NCBI GenBank assembly: GCA_947503285.1
Contig: CANNDD010000001.1
Location: 310,001 to 374,000 of the forward strand
Length of the DNA: 64,000 nt
Direction of reading: 5' to 3'
Origin: an uncultured Croceitalea sp.
GTDB lineage: Bacteria > Bacteroidota > Bacteroidia > Flavobacteriales > Flavobacteriaceae
Position 1 is the stretch's first letter. The number at the start of each line of letters is the position of its first letter. The notes below the pieces were generated by a model. That model had not been told where the DNA came from. It made no database searches and worked only from the letters and a program-made list of their open reading frames with translations. The translations under genes were made by a program, and so were the position numbers. Below are positions 27,132 through 35,129 of this stretch, in pieces.

Positions 27132-29342
27132 TCAATTCTCACTTCTATTATCAGACAGCAAACCATCTGAATCTTTTACTTTAATATCAGTACCCAATCG
27201 TTGCAAGTATGCAATCAGCGAAACGATTTCACGGTCACGCATTTCAACAAATTCCCCACCATTTTCTTGTGCATACTTTTTATCGGCCTCGTATGTTTTC
27301 GCAAACTCGGGATCGCTGTACAAGTTCTTTTCAATCTGCTCGGCCTGTTGTGCCATGGCTTGTTGTGCATTTGAAATATCTTCATCAGTATAGGGTACAC
27401 CCAAGCTTACCATCGCCTGCATTTTGCTTTCAACATTGCTGCGGTCATGTACATTTTTGACCAGCCATTGGTACGCTGGCATTATAGACCCCGAAGATGT
27501 GCTCTGTGGATCGTACATATGATTCAGGTGCCAGTTATCGGAATATTTGCTCCCAATACGAAGCAGGTCAGGGCCGGTTCGCTTACTGCCCCATAAGAAT
27601 GGATGATCATACACGAACTCACCCGCTTTGGCATACTCGCCATACCGCTCTACTTCACTTCTGAACGGACGAATCATTTGGGAGTGACAACCCACACAAC
27701 CTTCTCGGATATAGAGATCGCGCCCTTCCAGTTCAAGTGGAGTATATGGTTTGACACTGGTAATGGTCGGTATATTCGATTTCACCAAAATAGTGGGCAC
27801 TATCTGTATAATACCACCTATCAAAATAGCAACCGTAGCCAATACTGTTAACTGTACCGGTTTTCTTTCTAGCCAGGTATGGAAGGTTTCGCCAGCGACC
27901 CTTCTTTTTGAGACCTGTGTCAAGGCGGGTGCCTCTGCCAATTCATCTTGAACGGCACTACCTTTTCTTATGGTTACGATCACGTTATAGACCATAATCA
28001 ACATCCCGACAATATAAAGACTACCACCGATAGCCCGCATCCAGTACATCGGGATGATTTGTTGTACAGTCTCTAAAAAGTTACCATATACCAACGTTCC
28101 ATCAGGGTTGAACTCTTTCCACATCAATGCCTGTGTAAATCCAGCAACATACATGGGCAATGCATATAAAATGATTCCCAAAGTACCTATCCAGAAATGC
28201 AGGTTGGCCAATCCTTTGGAGTATAAAGTGGTCTTCCACATTTTCGGTACGAGGTAATAAATCATACCAAAGGTCAAGAAGCCGTTCCATGCCAAGGCGC
28301 CAACATGAACGTGGGCAATGATCCAGTCACTAAAGTGGGCAATGGCATTTACATTTTTGAGCGATAGCATCGGCCCTTCAAAGGTTGCCATACCGTAACC
28401 GGTAATGGCCACTACCATAAATTTCAAAGTTGCATCAGAACGAACTTTGTCCCACACCCCTCTCAAAGTCAATAATCCATTGATCATACCACCCCACGAG
28501 GGTGCAATCAACATGATAGAGAACACAACCCCAAGATTCTGTGCCCAGTCTGGCAGCGAAGAATACAATAGGTGATGCGGACCCGCCCAGATATAAATAA
28601 AAATCAAAGACCAGAAGTGAACTATCGACAGTCGGTACGAGTATACCGGGCGATTTGCGGCTTTGGGTACAAAATAGTACATCAAGCCTAAAAATGGCGT
28701 CGTCAAGAAAAATGCTACCGCATTATGACCATACCACCACTGCACTAGGGCATCTTGCACCCCGGCATAGACCGAGTAACTTTTTAATGCTGCAACGGGC
28801 AGCTCCAAACTATTAAAAATATGAAGTACGGCAACGGTCACGAAAGTCGCCAAGTAAAACCAAATGGCAACATATAAGTGACGTTGGCGTCTTTTTAAAA
28901 TCGTACCGATCATATTCCACCCGAAGACCACCCAAACAAGGGCAATAGCAATATCAATGGGCCATTCCAATTCGGCGTATTCTTTTGAGGTGGTGTAACC
29001 CAAAGGCAATGTTATTGCCGCGGCCACAATAATCAGCTGCCAACCCCAGAAATTGATGTTACTCAAAACATCGTTGAACATTCTTGCTTTCAACAATCGC
29101 TGTAACGAGTAGTAAACACCTGCAAAAATGGCATTACCTACGAAAGCGAAAATAACGGCATTGGTATGTAGTGGTCGCAAACGCCCAAAACTCAACCATG
29201 AGATACCATCGGTCAAGTTCGGAAACAGAAACATAAAGGCCAACAATAGCCCAACCACCATCCCTACAACGCCCCAAAGCATAGTGGCATAAAGAAACTT
29301 TTGTACGATTTTGTTATCGTATTGAAATTGCTGTACTTCCAT
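27132..29342 (-). CDS. ccoN: cbb3 cytochrome c oxidase, fused CcoN-CcoO
   Basis: A 736-residue fusion. Residues 1 to about 480 are the haem-copper catalytic subunit CcoN with about twelve helices. Its conserved His motifs include LHTNAVIF, WYGHNAVAFF (CuB/active-site region) and HVHVGALAWNG (haem ligands). The rest is the monohaem subunit CcoO, with a membrane anchor and CVGCH near residue 547. The enzyme reduces O2 to water at high affinity and pumps protons. Fusion of N and O is usual in Bacteroidota. It starts 2 nt after the ccoS stop. Confidence 0.97.
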   Translation of the reverse strand: MEVQQFQYDNKIVQKFLYATMLWGVVGMVVGLLLAFMFLFPNLTDGISWLSFGRLRPLHTNAVIFAFVGNAIFAGVYYSLQRLLKARMFNDVLSNINFWGWQLIIVAAAITLPLGYTTSKEYAELEWPIDIAIALVWVVFGWNMIGTILKRRQRHLYVAIWFYLATFVTVAVLHIFNSLELPVAALKSYSVYAGVQDALVQWWYGHNAVAFFLTTPFLGLMYYFVPKAANRPVYSYRLSIVHFWSLIFIYIWAGPHHLLYSSLPDWAQNLGVVFSIMLIAPSWGGMINGLLTLRGVWDKVRSDATLKFMVVAITGYGMATFEGPMLSLKNVNAIAHFSDWIIAHVHVGALAWNGFLTFGMIYYLVPKMWKTTLYSKGLANLHFWIGTLGIILYALPMYVAGFTQALMWKEFNPDGTLVYGNFLETVQQIIPMYWMRAIGGSLYIVGMLIMVYNVIVTIRKGSAVQDELAEAPALTQVSKRRVAGETFHTWLERKPVQLTVLATVAILIGGIIQIVPTILVKSNIPTITSVKPYTPLELEGRDLYIREGCVGCHSQMIRPFRSEVERYGEYAKAGEFVYDHPFLWGSKRTGPDLLRIGSKYSDNWHLNHMYDPQSTSSGSIMPAYQWLVKNVHDRSNVESKMQAMVSLGVPYTDEDISNAQQAMAQQAEQIEKNLYSDPEFAKTYEADKKYAQENGGEFVEMRDREIVSLIAYLQRLGTDIKVKDSDGLLSDNRSEN

Positions 29343-29344
29343 AA

Positions 29345-29536
29345 TTATTTAGTTTGACTTTTACTTTGGTTGTTTTTTTCTGATGTGGTCTCTACAAGCT
29401 CATCTTCAAAGAGCATTCGTACCGAAGGGGTATACGCATCGTCGTATTGTCCTTTCTTTACTGAAAGCACAAAAGCGACAAAAAAGACCAAAGCAACACA
29501 TATACTGATGGCCAGTAACACATAGATTACACTCAT
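29345..29536 (-). CDS. ccoS: cbb3 oxidase maturation protein CcoS
   Basis: The 63-residue single-helix protein MSVIYVLLAISICVALVFFVAF followed by a cytosolic SVKKGQYDD segment is the CcoS signature. CcoS is required to insert haem and copper cofactors into CcoN. Here it is the first gene of the structural operon instead of following ccoI. It begins about 50 nt from the Fnr-type dyad at 29587 and is coupled to ccoNO (2-nt gap). Confidence 0.93.
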   Translation of the reverse strand: MSVIYVLLAISICVALVFFVAFVLSVKKGQYDDAYTPSVRMLFEDELVETTSEKNNQSKSQTK

Positions 29537-29555
29537 ACCTACCTGAATTTGAGGG

Positions 29556-29598
29556 TAAATTTAAATCGATGATATAGCACAAAAAATGACATTTATCA
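29556..29598 (-). promoter_or_regulatory. Fnr-type dyad and -7 box of the ccoS-NOQPGH promoter
   Basis: Read on the minus strand, the dyad TGATAAATGTCA (29587-29598) is followed by a -7 box TAAATTTA (29556-29563) whose first base is 24 nt from the last dyad base. It controls the start of the oxidase operon. The dyad lies just beyond the doxX-like stop codon. Confidence 0.78.
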
Positions 29599-29602
29599 GC
29601 TT

Positions 29603-30001
29603 TTATCTATAATTCATTTTTTTTCTGTTCTCTCTAAAAAGGATGACCAAAGCACCCACAATAATGATATTTTTGCCAATGTACTGACCCAATAATGTGG
29701 GCACCAGTGGGGCCATTTCAAATGATTGTGCAGGAAAAAAAAGCAAGGGCGAAAACGTACAGACCATATGGGCAAGTGCAATGAGCACTACTTGTTTTCG
29801 ATACATATTAAAAATCAATGACAGCCCTATACCTACCTCTAAAATGGCCAGTAATACTAGGGCCAATTGATTGGTAACCACGCCAAAAGTAAGCTGGTCA
29901 ATGGTATTCTTGGCCAGTTCTTCTGCCGGACTCAAACCTGGAAAAAACTTTAAAGCACCAAACCATACATATACCAAACCTATGGTCACACATAATATCA
30001 T
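29603..30001 (-). CDS. DoxX-like small membrane protein
   Basis: A 132-residue protein with four predicted membrane helices and the WFGALKFFPGLSPAEELA motif after helix 1, characteristic of DoxX/DUF417-like quinone- or redox-linked membrane proteins. It lies 20 nt downstream of ccoI, so the two are probably one transcript driven from the divergent Fnr-type site. A TAG stop upstream in the same frame excludes a much longer N-terminus. The biochemical role is unknown. Confidence 0.75.
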   Translation of the reverse strand: MILCVTIGLVYVWFGALKFFPGLSPAEELAKNTIDQLTFGVVTNQLALVLLAILEVGIGLSLIFNMYRKQVVLIALAHMVCTFSPLLFFPAQSFEMAPLVPTLLGQYIGKNIIIVGALVILFRENRKKMNYR

Positions 30002-30021
30002 TGTATTGCTGATCCTATTCT

Positions 30022-32412
30022 TTATCTCTCTTTTTGACTTCTCAATTTTCTACCCAAATAATTACTCGCGAGCGTTGTAAAAACGACTATGCTTATAGAA
30101 CTCAATGGCATCAAAATTGCCGCAATCACGGGTTTTAACTGCCCTGTTACCGCGAAATACAAACCGATGACATTGTAACATAGTGATAGTAAAAAACTGA
30201 TCTTGATTACCTTTATCGATTGCTTCGACAGCTTTAGAAAATTGCCGAGTTGGGTCAGTTTTGAAGCATCTAAAATGGCGTCACAGGCTGGGGAGAACAC
30301 GTTGATATTCTCAGAAATGGCGATACCCACATCGCTTTGCGCCAAAGCTCCCGCATCGTTCAGTCCATCACCTACCATGAGCACCTTATTTTTTGATTGG
30401 AGCTCTTTGACAAAATAAAGTTTGTCTTCAGGTTTTTGATTGAACAACAGTGGGGTACCGAACGGCACCAATTCTTCCAAAGTGTTTTTTTCCCCTTCGT
30501 TATCGCCAGATATCACTGCAAGTGTATAACCCCCTGCCATTTGTTCAAACAATTTGGATACGCCATCGCGATATTTGTTCTTGAAAACAAATCGCCCCTT
30601 ATAGTTGTCATCAGCACTTACATGGACCGAAGTATCCAAGGAACGTGAATCAACCTTTTGCCCAATAAAATTCGCAGAACCAGCCTTTATCGAATGTTCA
30701 TCTACACGGCCCTGCACCCCTTTGCCCGTCTCTTCTTCAAAAGCGTCCAAGGTTTCAATCTCTTGGCTTTTTAAAATACCATACAAAGAGCGACTCAACG
30801 GATGGTTAGATGCCCGCAGGGTATTCTTGAGCAATGACACTTCTTGCTCGGTCAATTCCATACCTTCATAAAAAATGGTGTTTTCAGTGGCAGAGGTCAG
30901 GGTGCCTGTTTTATCGAAAAGGGCCATCTCAACCTGAGCCAATCGCTCTATCGTATTCGTATCCTTTAAGTAAAATTGATGTTTACCAAAAATGCGCAGT
31001 ATGTTCCCCAAGGTGAAAGGTGCCGCCAAGGCAATGGCACAGGGGCATGCAATAATCAAAACCGCCGTAAAAACGTTCATCGCCTTACTGGCATCCACTA
31101 CCAACCAAAAGGCCGCCGCCAAAAAGGCTATCGTCAACACCGCTATGGTGAACCGCTTACCAATACGGTCGGTAATGGTTTGAAATTGGGATACCTTATT
31201 TTTTGAAAATGCGGCATTGCTCCACAGTTGGGTAAGGTAACTTTGTGATACCGATTTTAAGGCCTCTACTTCGAGCACACCACCCTTTTGTTTGCCCCCT
31301 GCAAAGAGTTTATCACCAGAGGATTTAAAAACTACCTGTGATTCACCGGTCACGAAACTGTAATCGATTTGGGCACTACCAGAAATTAAGACGCTATCAA
31401 CGGGTAGTATTTCTTGATTACGAATCAACAATCGATCACCTGCCTTTACCTCATAAACCTGAATGCTATCTTCTTCTTTGTCACCATTCAGTTTCGTCAC
31501 CGCAATGGGGAAATAAGATTTGAAATCTCGTTCAAATGAAAGGAATCCGTAAGTCTTTTGTTGAAAAAAGCGCCCTACCAACAAAAAGAACACCAAACCT
31601 GTCAGGCTATCAAAAAAACCGGAACCCAAATCAAAGAGGATATCAACAGTGCTACGCAGGAATAAGGTCAATATACCCAAAGCAATGGGCACATCAATAT
31701 TGAGTAATCTAGAGCGTAATACTTTATAGGCCATTATAAAATAATCACGGGCAGCATAAAAGACGACGGGTAATGAAAAGGCAAACATTAACCATCGAAA
31801 CACATGCTTATACTGCTCTAACCAGAACTCCTCAACCTCAAAATATTCGGGAAACGAAAACAACATTACATTGCCAAAGGCGAAACCCGCTACCCCCAAT
31901 TTATATATCAAACCGCGGTTGACCGCATTATTCTTTTTAGAATAGTCTTCTAAAGATATATGGGGCTCGTAACCAATTCTAGCCAATAATACCACGAGTT
32001 CTTTTAACGACAAGTTTTTACTTGAATACGTGATCCGTACTTTTTTCTTGGGAAAATCAACCTGCGAACTCTTTACATCTTGATGCAACCTTTTTAAATT
32101 CTCAAGCACCCAAATACATGAACTGCAATGAATATGTGGGATATTCAAGTGTACCACTTGAACACCTTCTTCATCAAACTCTAGAAGTTTTGAAACAATG
32201 GCAGCGTTCTCGAGGTAGTCAAACTTGTCTAAATTTTCTTCTGGTGTTTTTCCTGCTGCCTTCTCAATATCGTAGTAGTAAGAAAGGTCGTTGGTGGTAA
32301 AAATCTCATAGACCGTTTTACAACCATTACAACAGAACTCTTTTTCTGCAAAAAGTACTGTATTACCTGAACAAGCATCACCGCAATGATAACATGCTTT
32401 ATCTACTGACAT
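30022..32412 (-). CDS. ccoI: copper P1B-type ATPase of cbb3 assembly
   Basis: An approximately 796-residue copper-translocating ATPase (FixI/CcoI). It has an N-terminal cysteine-rich FixI domain (CYHCGDAC, CCNGCKTVYEIF), a heavy-metal-associated domain with HCSSC, the copper-translocation CPC motif (IIACPCAIALA), the phosphorylation DKTGT, NHPLSRS and GDGLNDAGALAQSD. It supplies copper for CuB of CcoN. In-frame ATGs exist at 32439, 32421 and 32412. The -7 box overlaps the first, so I prefer 32412. It is divergent from a crp/fnr gene. Confidence 0.95.
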   Translation of the reverse strand: MSVDKACYHCGDACSGNTVLFAEKEFCCNGCKTVYEIFTTNDLSYYYDIEKAAGKTPEENLDKFDYLENAAIVSKLLEFDEEGVQVVHLNIPHIHCSSCIWVLENLKRLHQDVKSSQVDFPKKKVRITYSSKNLSLKELVVLLARIGYEPHISLEDYSKKNNAVNRGLIYKLGVAGFAFGNVMLFSFPEYFEVEEFWLEQYKHVFRWLMFAFSLPVVFYAARDYFIMAYKVLRSRLLNIDVPIALGILTLFLRSTVDILFDLGSGFFDSLTGLVFFLLVGRFFQQKTYGFLSFERDFKSYFPIAVTKLNGDKEEDSIQVYEVKAGDRLLIRNQEILPVDSVLISGSAQIDYSFVTGESQVVFKSSGDKLFAGGKQKGGVLEVEALKSVSQSYLTQLWSNAAFSKNKVSQFQTITDRIGKRFTIAVLTIAFLAAAFWLVVDASKAMNVFTAVLIIACPCAIALAAPFTLGNILRIFGKHQFYLKDTNTIERLAQVEMALFDKTGTLTSATENTIFYEGMELTEQEVSLLKNTLRASNHPLSRSLYGILKSQEIETLDAFEEETGKGVQGRVDEHSIKAGSANFIGQKVDSRSLDTSVHVSADDNYKGRFVFKNKYRDGVSKLFEQMAGGYTLAVISGDNEGEKNTLEELVPFGTPLLFNQKPEDKLYFVKELQSKNKVLMVGDGLNDAGALAQSDVGIAISENINVFSPACDAILDASKLTQLGNFLKLSKQSIKVIKISFLLSLCYNVIGLYFAVTGQLKPVIAAILMPLSSISIVVFTTLASNYLGRKLRSQKER

Positions 32413-32460
32413 TTGCTTCATACCGATAACAAAGATCATGTATCGACCTTACCCAAAACA

Positions 32461-32503
32461 TGACATATGTCAGCTTTTGAAAAATGGTGTTCCAATACCT
32501 TTG
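32461..32503. promoter_or_regulatory. shared divergent Fnr-type dyad between ccoI and crp/fnr
   Basis: The perfect dyad TGACATATGTCA (32461-32472) serves both directions. On the plus strand the box TACCTTTG (32496-32503) begins 24 nt after it, upstream of the crp/fnr gene. On the minus strand GATCTTTG (32430-32437), one mismatch from TAnnTTTG, begins 24 nt after it, upstream of ccoI. Confidence 0.8.
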
Positions 32504-32515
32504 TAACACAACGAT

Positions 32516-33211
32516 ATGAATTTGAATACCATGACTAAATGTACCGAACTTAAAGTACGCCAACTTAAAGATTTTAGGTCATTGGATGAGGCTTCAAGAA
32601 CACAAATGCTCAAAGGTTCAGAAGCAATTTCAATACCTAAAGGAGCTATTATTTTTGAAGAAAACCAACAACTTAAAAAATTGTACTGTATTCGTAAGGG
32701 CGCTTGTAAATTCAGTACCATAAATCATGGTGGACAAGAACAAATCCTGCGATTTTTAGGCGAAGGTGAAGTTATGGGAAAAAGGTCTTTAATCACCAAT
32801 AATGGGGCTAAAGTATCAGCTACGGCACTAACAAACACGCTATTATGCTGTATCGATAAAAATGAGGTCGTCAAAAACCTAAAGACCAATACCGTTTTTT
32901 GCAATGACCTCATGAAGGCCTTTGTTGACGACATGAACACAAACGAGTATACGCGTTCCATCTTTTACTCATGCAAAAGCATTAAAAGCAGGCTAGCAAG
33001 CCTTTTACTTTATTTAGGTGAAAAGTTTGGAATCAATTCTGAGGGCAAACTACTTCTCAGGATCAGACGGGAAGATATGGCAGCAGTTTTAGGAACCTCA
33101 TCAGAATACATTATCAATCTTTTAAAATATTTCAGGACTAAAAAGTTGATTAAAATCGTAAAACGGGAAATCTATATTATATCAAAATCAGAACTTAAAA
33201 AGATTAACTGA
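32516..33211 (+). CDS. Crp/Fnr-family regulator, divergent from ccoI
   Basis: The 231-residue protein has a cyclic-nucleotide-binding-type beta-barrel (about residues 25-150) and a C-terminal winged helix with RREDMAAVLGTSSEYIINLLKYF. Compared with the next gene it keeps C9, C58 and the CC pair of LLCCID but has lost the second N-terminal cysteine (KCTEL against RCENC). In the recognition helix Asn replaces the Arg of the paralogue. It is therefore probably a divergent copy with altered sensing or DNA specificity. Its own promoter carries the Fnr-type dyad. It is separated by 71 nt from the second copy. Confidence 0.88.
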   Translation: MNLNTMTKCTELKVRQLKDFRSLDEASRTQMLKGSEAISIPKGAIIFEENQQLKKLYCIRKGACKFSTINHGGQEQILRFLGEGEVMGKRSLITNNGAKVSATALTNTLLCCIDKNEVVKNLKTNTVFCNDLMKAFVDDMNTNEYTRSIFYSCKSIKSRLASLLLYLGEKFGINSEGKLLLRIRREDMAAVLGTSSEYIINLLKYFRTKKLIKIVKREIYIISKSELKKIN

Positions 33212-33282
33212 ATACCTAAAAAATTACAGCTTTTTACTATTGTTTAAATCTTAAATTTACATAGTCAGGTAATACTTGTTTT

Positions 33283-33975
33283 ATGGAAAATACTAGGTGT
33301 GAAAACTGCATCGTTCGTCAATTCAACTCATTAAGGGCAATGAGCAAAGAAGAATTGAAAAGGGTTTCTGATTCAAAAACGACCAAAACCGTCAAAAAGG
33401 GGGAACCACTTTTTGAAGAAGGTGACAAACTAAACGGTGTTTATTGTGTTCGTAACGGTGTTTCCAAATTATCAAAATTAAGTCCAAATGGAAAGGACCA
33501 AATCGTAAAATTGGCCACTAGGGGTGAGGTCATGGGACAACGTGCCGTCATTGCTGAAGAAACTTCCAACCTTTCGGCAGTGGCCGTCAGTGATATGGAG
33601 GTTTGTTTTATCCCTAAAGACAGTATTGCCACTACACTTCAAAAAAATCCAAATTTCACTATGGAAGTATTACGCCATATGGCACATGACCTCAAAGAGG
33701 CCGATGATGTTATTGTAAACATGTCGCAAAAAACGGTCAAGCAACGTATTGCCGAAGCTTTTTTGTATCTGAAAAATAATTTCGGGGAAAATAATGAAGG
33801 GTTTCTGGCGTTGACCCTATCGCGTGAAGATATCGCCAATGTGGTAGGAACGGCAACCGAATCAGCGATTCGAATTATTTCAGAGTTCAAGAAAAAGGGG
33901 CTCATCCATACTTCGGGAAAACAAATTGGAATCAAAGATGAACGAAAACTCAAAGACCTGGCCCAGGGATTTTAA
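33283..33975 (+). CDS. Fnr-like regulator with four cysteines
   Basis: A 230-residue Crp/Fnr protein. It has exactly four cysteines: C6 and C9 (RCENC), C55 (VYCVRNG) and C108 (MEVCFIP). C6, C9 and C108 align with E. coli Fnr C20, C23 and C122; the place of C29 is empty, and C55 is extra. The recognition helix is TESAIRI, with Glu and Arg placed like the base-reading residues of Fnr (ETISR). It is the best candidate to bind the TGAYnnnnRTCA sites in the window and sense low oxygen through an Fe-S cluster; that is inference. Its own upstream region lacks the dyad. Confidence 0.88.
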   Translation: MENTRCENCIVRQFNSLRAMSKEELKRVSDSKTTKTVKKGEPLFEEGDKLNGVYCVRNGVSKLSKLSPNGKDQIVKLATRGEVMGQRAVIAEETSNLSAVAVSDMEVCFIPKDSIATTLQKNPNFTMEVLRHMAHDLKEADDVIVNMSQKTVKQRIAEAFLYLKNNFGENNEGFLALTLSREDIANVVGTATESAIRIISEFKKKGLIHTSGKQIGIKDERKLKDLAQGF

Positions 33976-33995
33976 CGTTGTTCCTTCTCAAAACC

Positions 33996-34038
33996 TGATA
34001 ATTATCATAGTATTGCTATTGGGGCGACCCTAATTTTA
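33996..34038 (+). promoter_or_regulatory. Fnr-type dyad and -7 box of the second usp promoter
   Basis: The dyad TGATAATTATCA (33996-34007) is followed by a -7 box TAATTTTA (34031-34038) that begins 24 nt after it. The usp ATG is at 34062. The dyad begins 21 nt after the stop of the four-cysteine Fnr-like gene. Confidence 0.75.
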
Positions 34039-34061
34039 TTCCATCTTTAAATTAATTTGGG

Positions 34062-34973
34062 ATGAAACGTATCTTAATACCCACAGACTTTTCAGAAAAT
34101 GCATGGAACGCCATTCATTATGCCATGCAACTTTTTCGCAATGAAGATTGTAAGTTCTTTTTACTGAACACTTATACGCCCGTCATCCCTAGCAGCCGCT
34201 TTATGGCCCCTATGGTCAATGGGGTCCGTATTGAAGATGCGCTGCAAACTTCGTCAGAACAAGGATTACAAAAAACAGTTGTCAAAATTCAAAAAGACTT
34301 TAATAATCAAAAGCATACCTTCGAAACCATATCATCATTCAATTTATTGGTAGAAGAAGTAAAGGATGTCGTATCTGAGTCTTGTATTGACCTAATCGTT
34401 ACCGGAACCAAAGGTGCATCGGGCATGGACGAAGTGTTCATGGGAAGCAATACGGTTCGCATTGTCAAGAGTACCAAGAAGTGTCCTGTTTTGGCAATTC
34501 CCCAAAATTTTAGGTTCTCATCACCCTCAGAGATTGCGTTCGCTACGGATTTCAATAGGTTTTACACCATCTCTGAACTTATTCCTTTGATAGAACTCGC
34601 GCATTCTTTTAATGCTACAATACGAATAGTACACGTGCAGTATGAGATCAAAGCTTTGACGGAATTGCAACAGTTTAATTTAAACATGCTACGAAAATAT
34701 TTTGCGGATGTCGAACACTACGTGCATACCGTATCAGAACTAAATTCGGTATCCCATACCCTAGAGGTGTTCTCACAAGAATTGGACATCCATTTGTTGG
34801 CCATGCTGAACTATCAACATAGTTACATGGAGCGTATGACGCGTGAACCAATCGTAAAACGCACCGCATTCCACACCCAAATGCCACTATTGGTGATTCC
34901 TGAGTTGGGAATGGAAGTCAATAACAGACCTGACAGACCTGACAGACCTAAAGAAGAATTAGCATCAAATTAA
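34062..34973 (+). CDS. universal stress protein with PDR tail
   Basis: A 303-residue two-domain UspA protein. Domain 1 starts MKRILIPTDFSENAWNAIHYA and carries the nucleotide-type signature TGTKGASGMDEVFMGSNTVRIVKS. Domain 2 is degenerate, with no clear G-x2-G-x9-G loop. The C-terminus ends in a low-complexity PDRPDRPDRP segment encoded by a 9-bp tandem repeat. The Fnr-type promoter suggests expression under low oxygen together with the oxidase genes. Confidence 0.88.
   Translation: MKRILIPTDFSENAWNAIHYAMQLFRNEDCKFFLLNTYTPVIPSSRFMAPMVNGVRIEDALQTSSEQGLQKTVVKIQKDFNNQKHTFETISSFNLLVEEVKDVVSESCIDLIVTGTKGASGMDEVFMGSNTVRIVKSTKKCPVLAIPQNFRFSSPSEIAFATDFNRFYTISELIPLIELAHSFNATIRIVHVQYEIKALTELQQFNLNMLRKYFADVEHYVHTVSELNSVSHTLEVFSQELDIHLLAMLNYQHSYMERMTREPIVKRTAFHTQMPLLVIPELGMEVNNRPDRPDRPKEELASN
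34925..34950 (+). repeat. 9-bp tandem repeat (CAGACCTGA) near the usp 3' end
   Basis: Two full copies and one nearly complete copy of CAGACCTGA encode repeated Pro-Asp-Arg. The unit is a multiple of three, so slippage would change the tail length without a frameshift. Confidence 0.8.
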
Positions 34974-35129
34974 TGGATTTTTTCAATTGGGTTTTCTTTA
35001 TAAATCACCTAACAATAGGTAATGATTACCAATTTCCTTGTATACTATATAAACGAAAGTATCTGGCCAAATACAGTAAAATAAATCCTTGATCAAATGG
35101 TTCGATATGGTCTCATGGAGATACCCAAA

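Noticed and set aside
33217-33259. Fnr-type dyad upstream of the four-cysteine regulator
   Set aside because: A TAAATTTA box exists at 33252, but the sequence at the expected dyad position is not TGAYnnnnRTCA.
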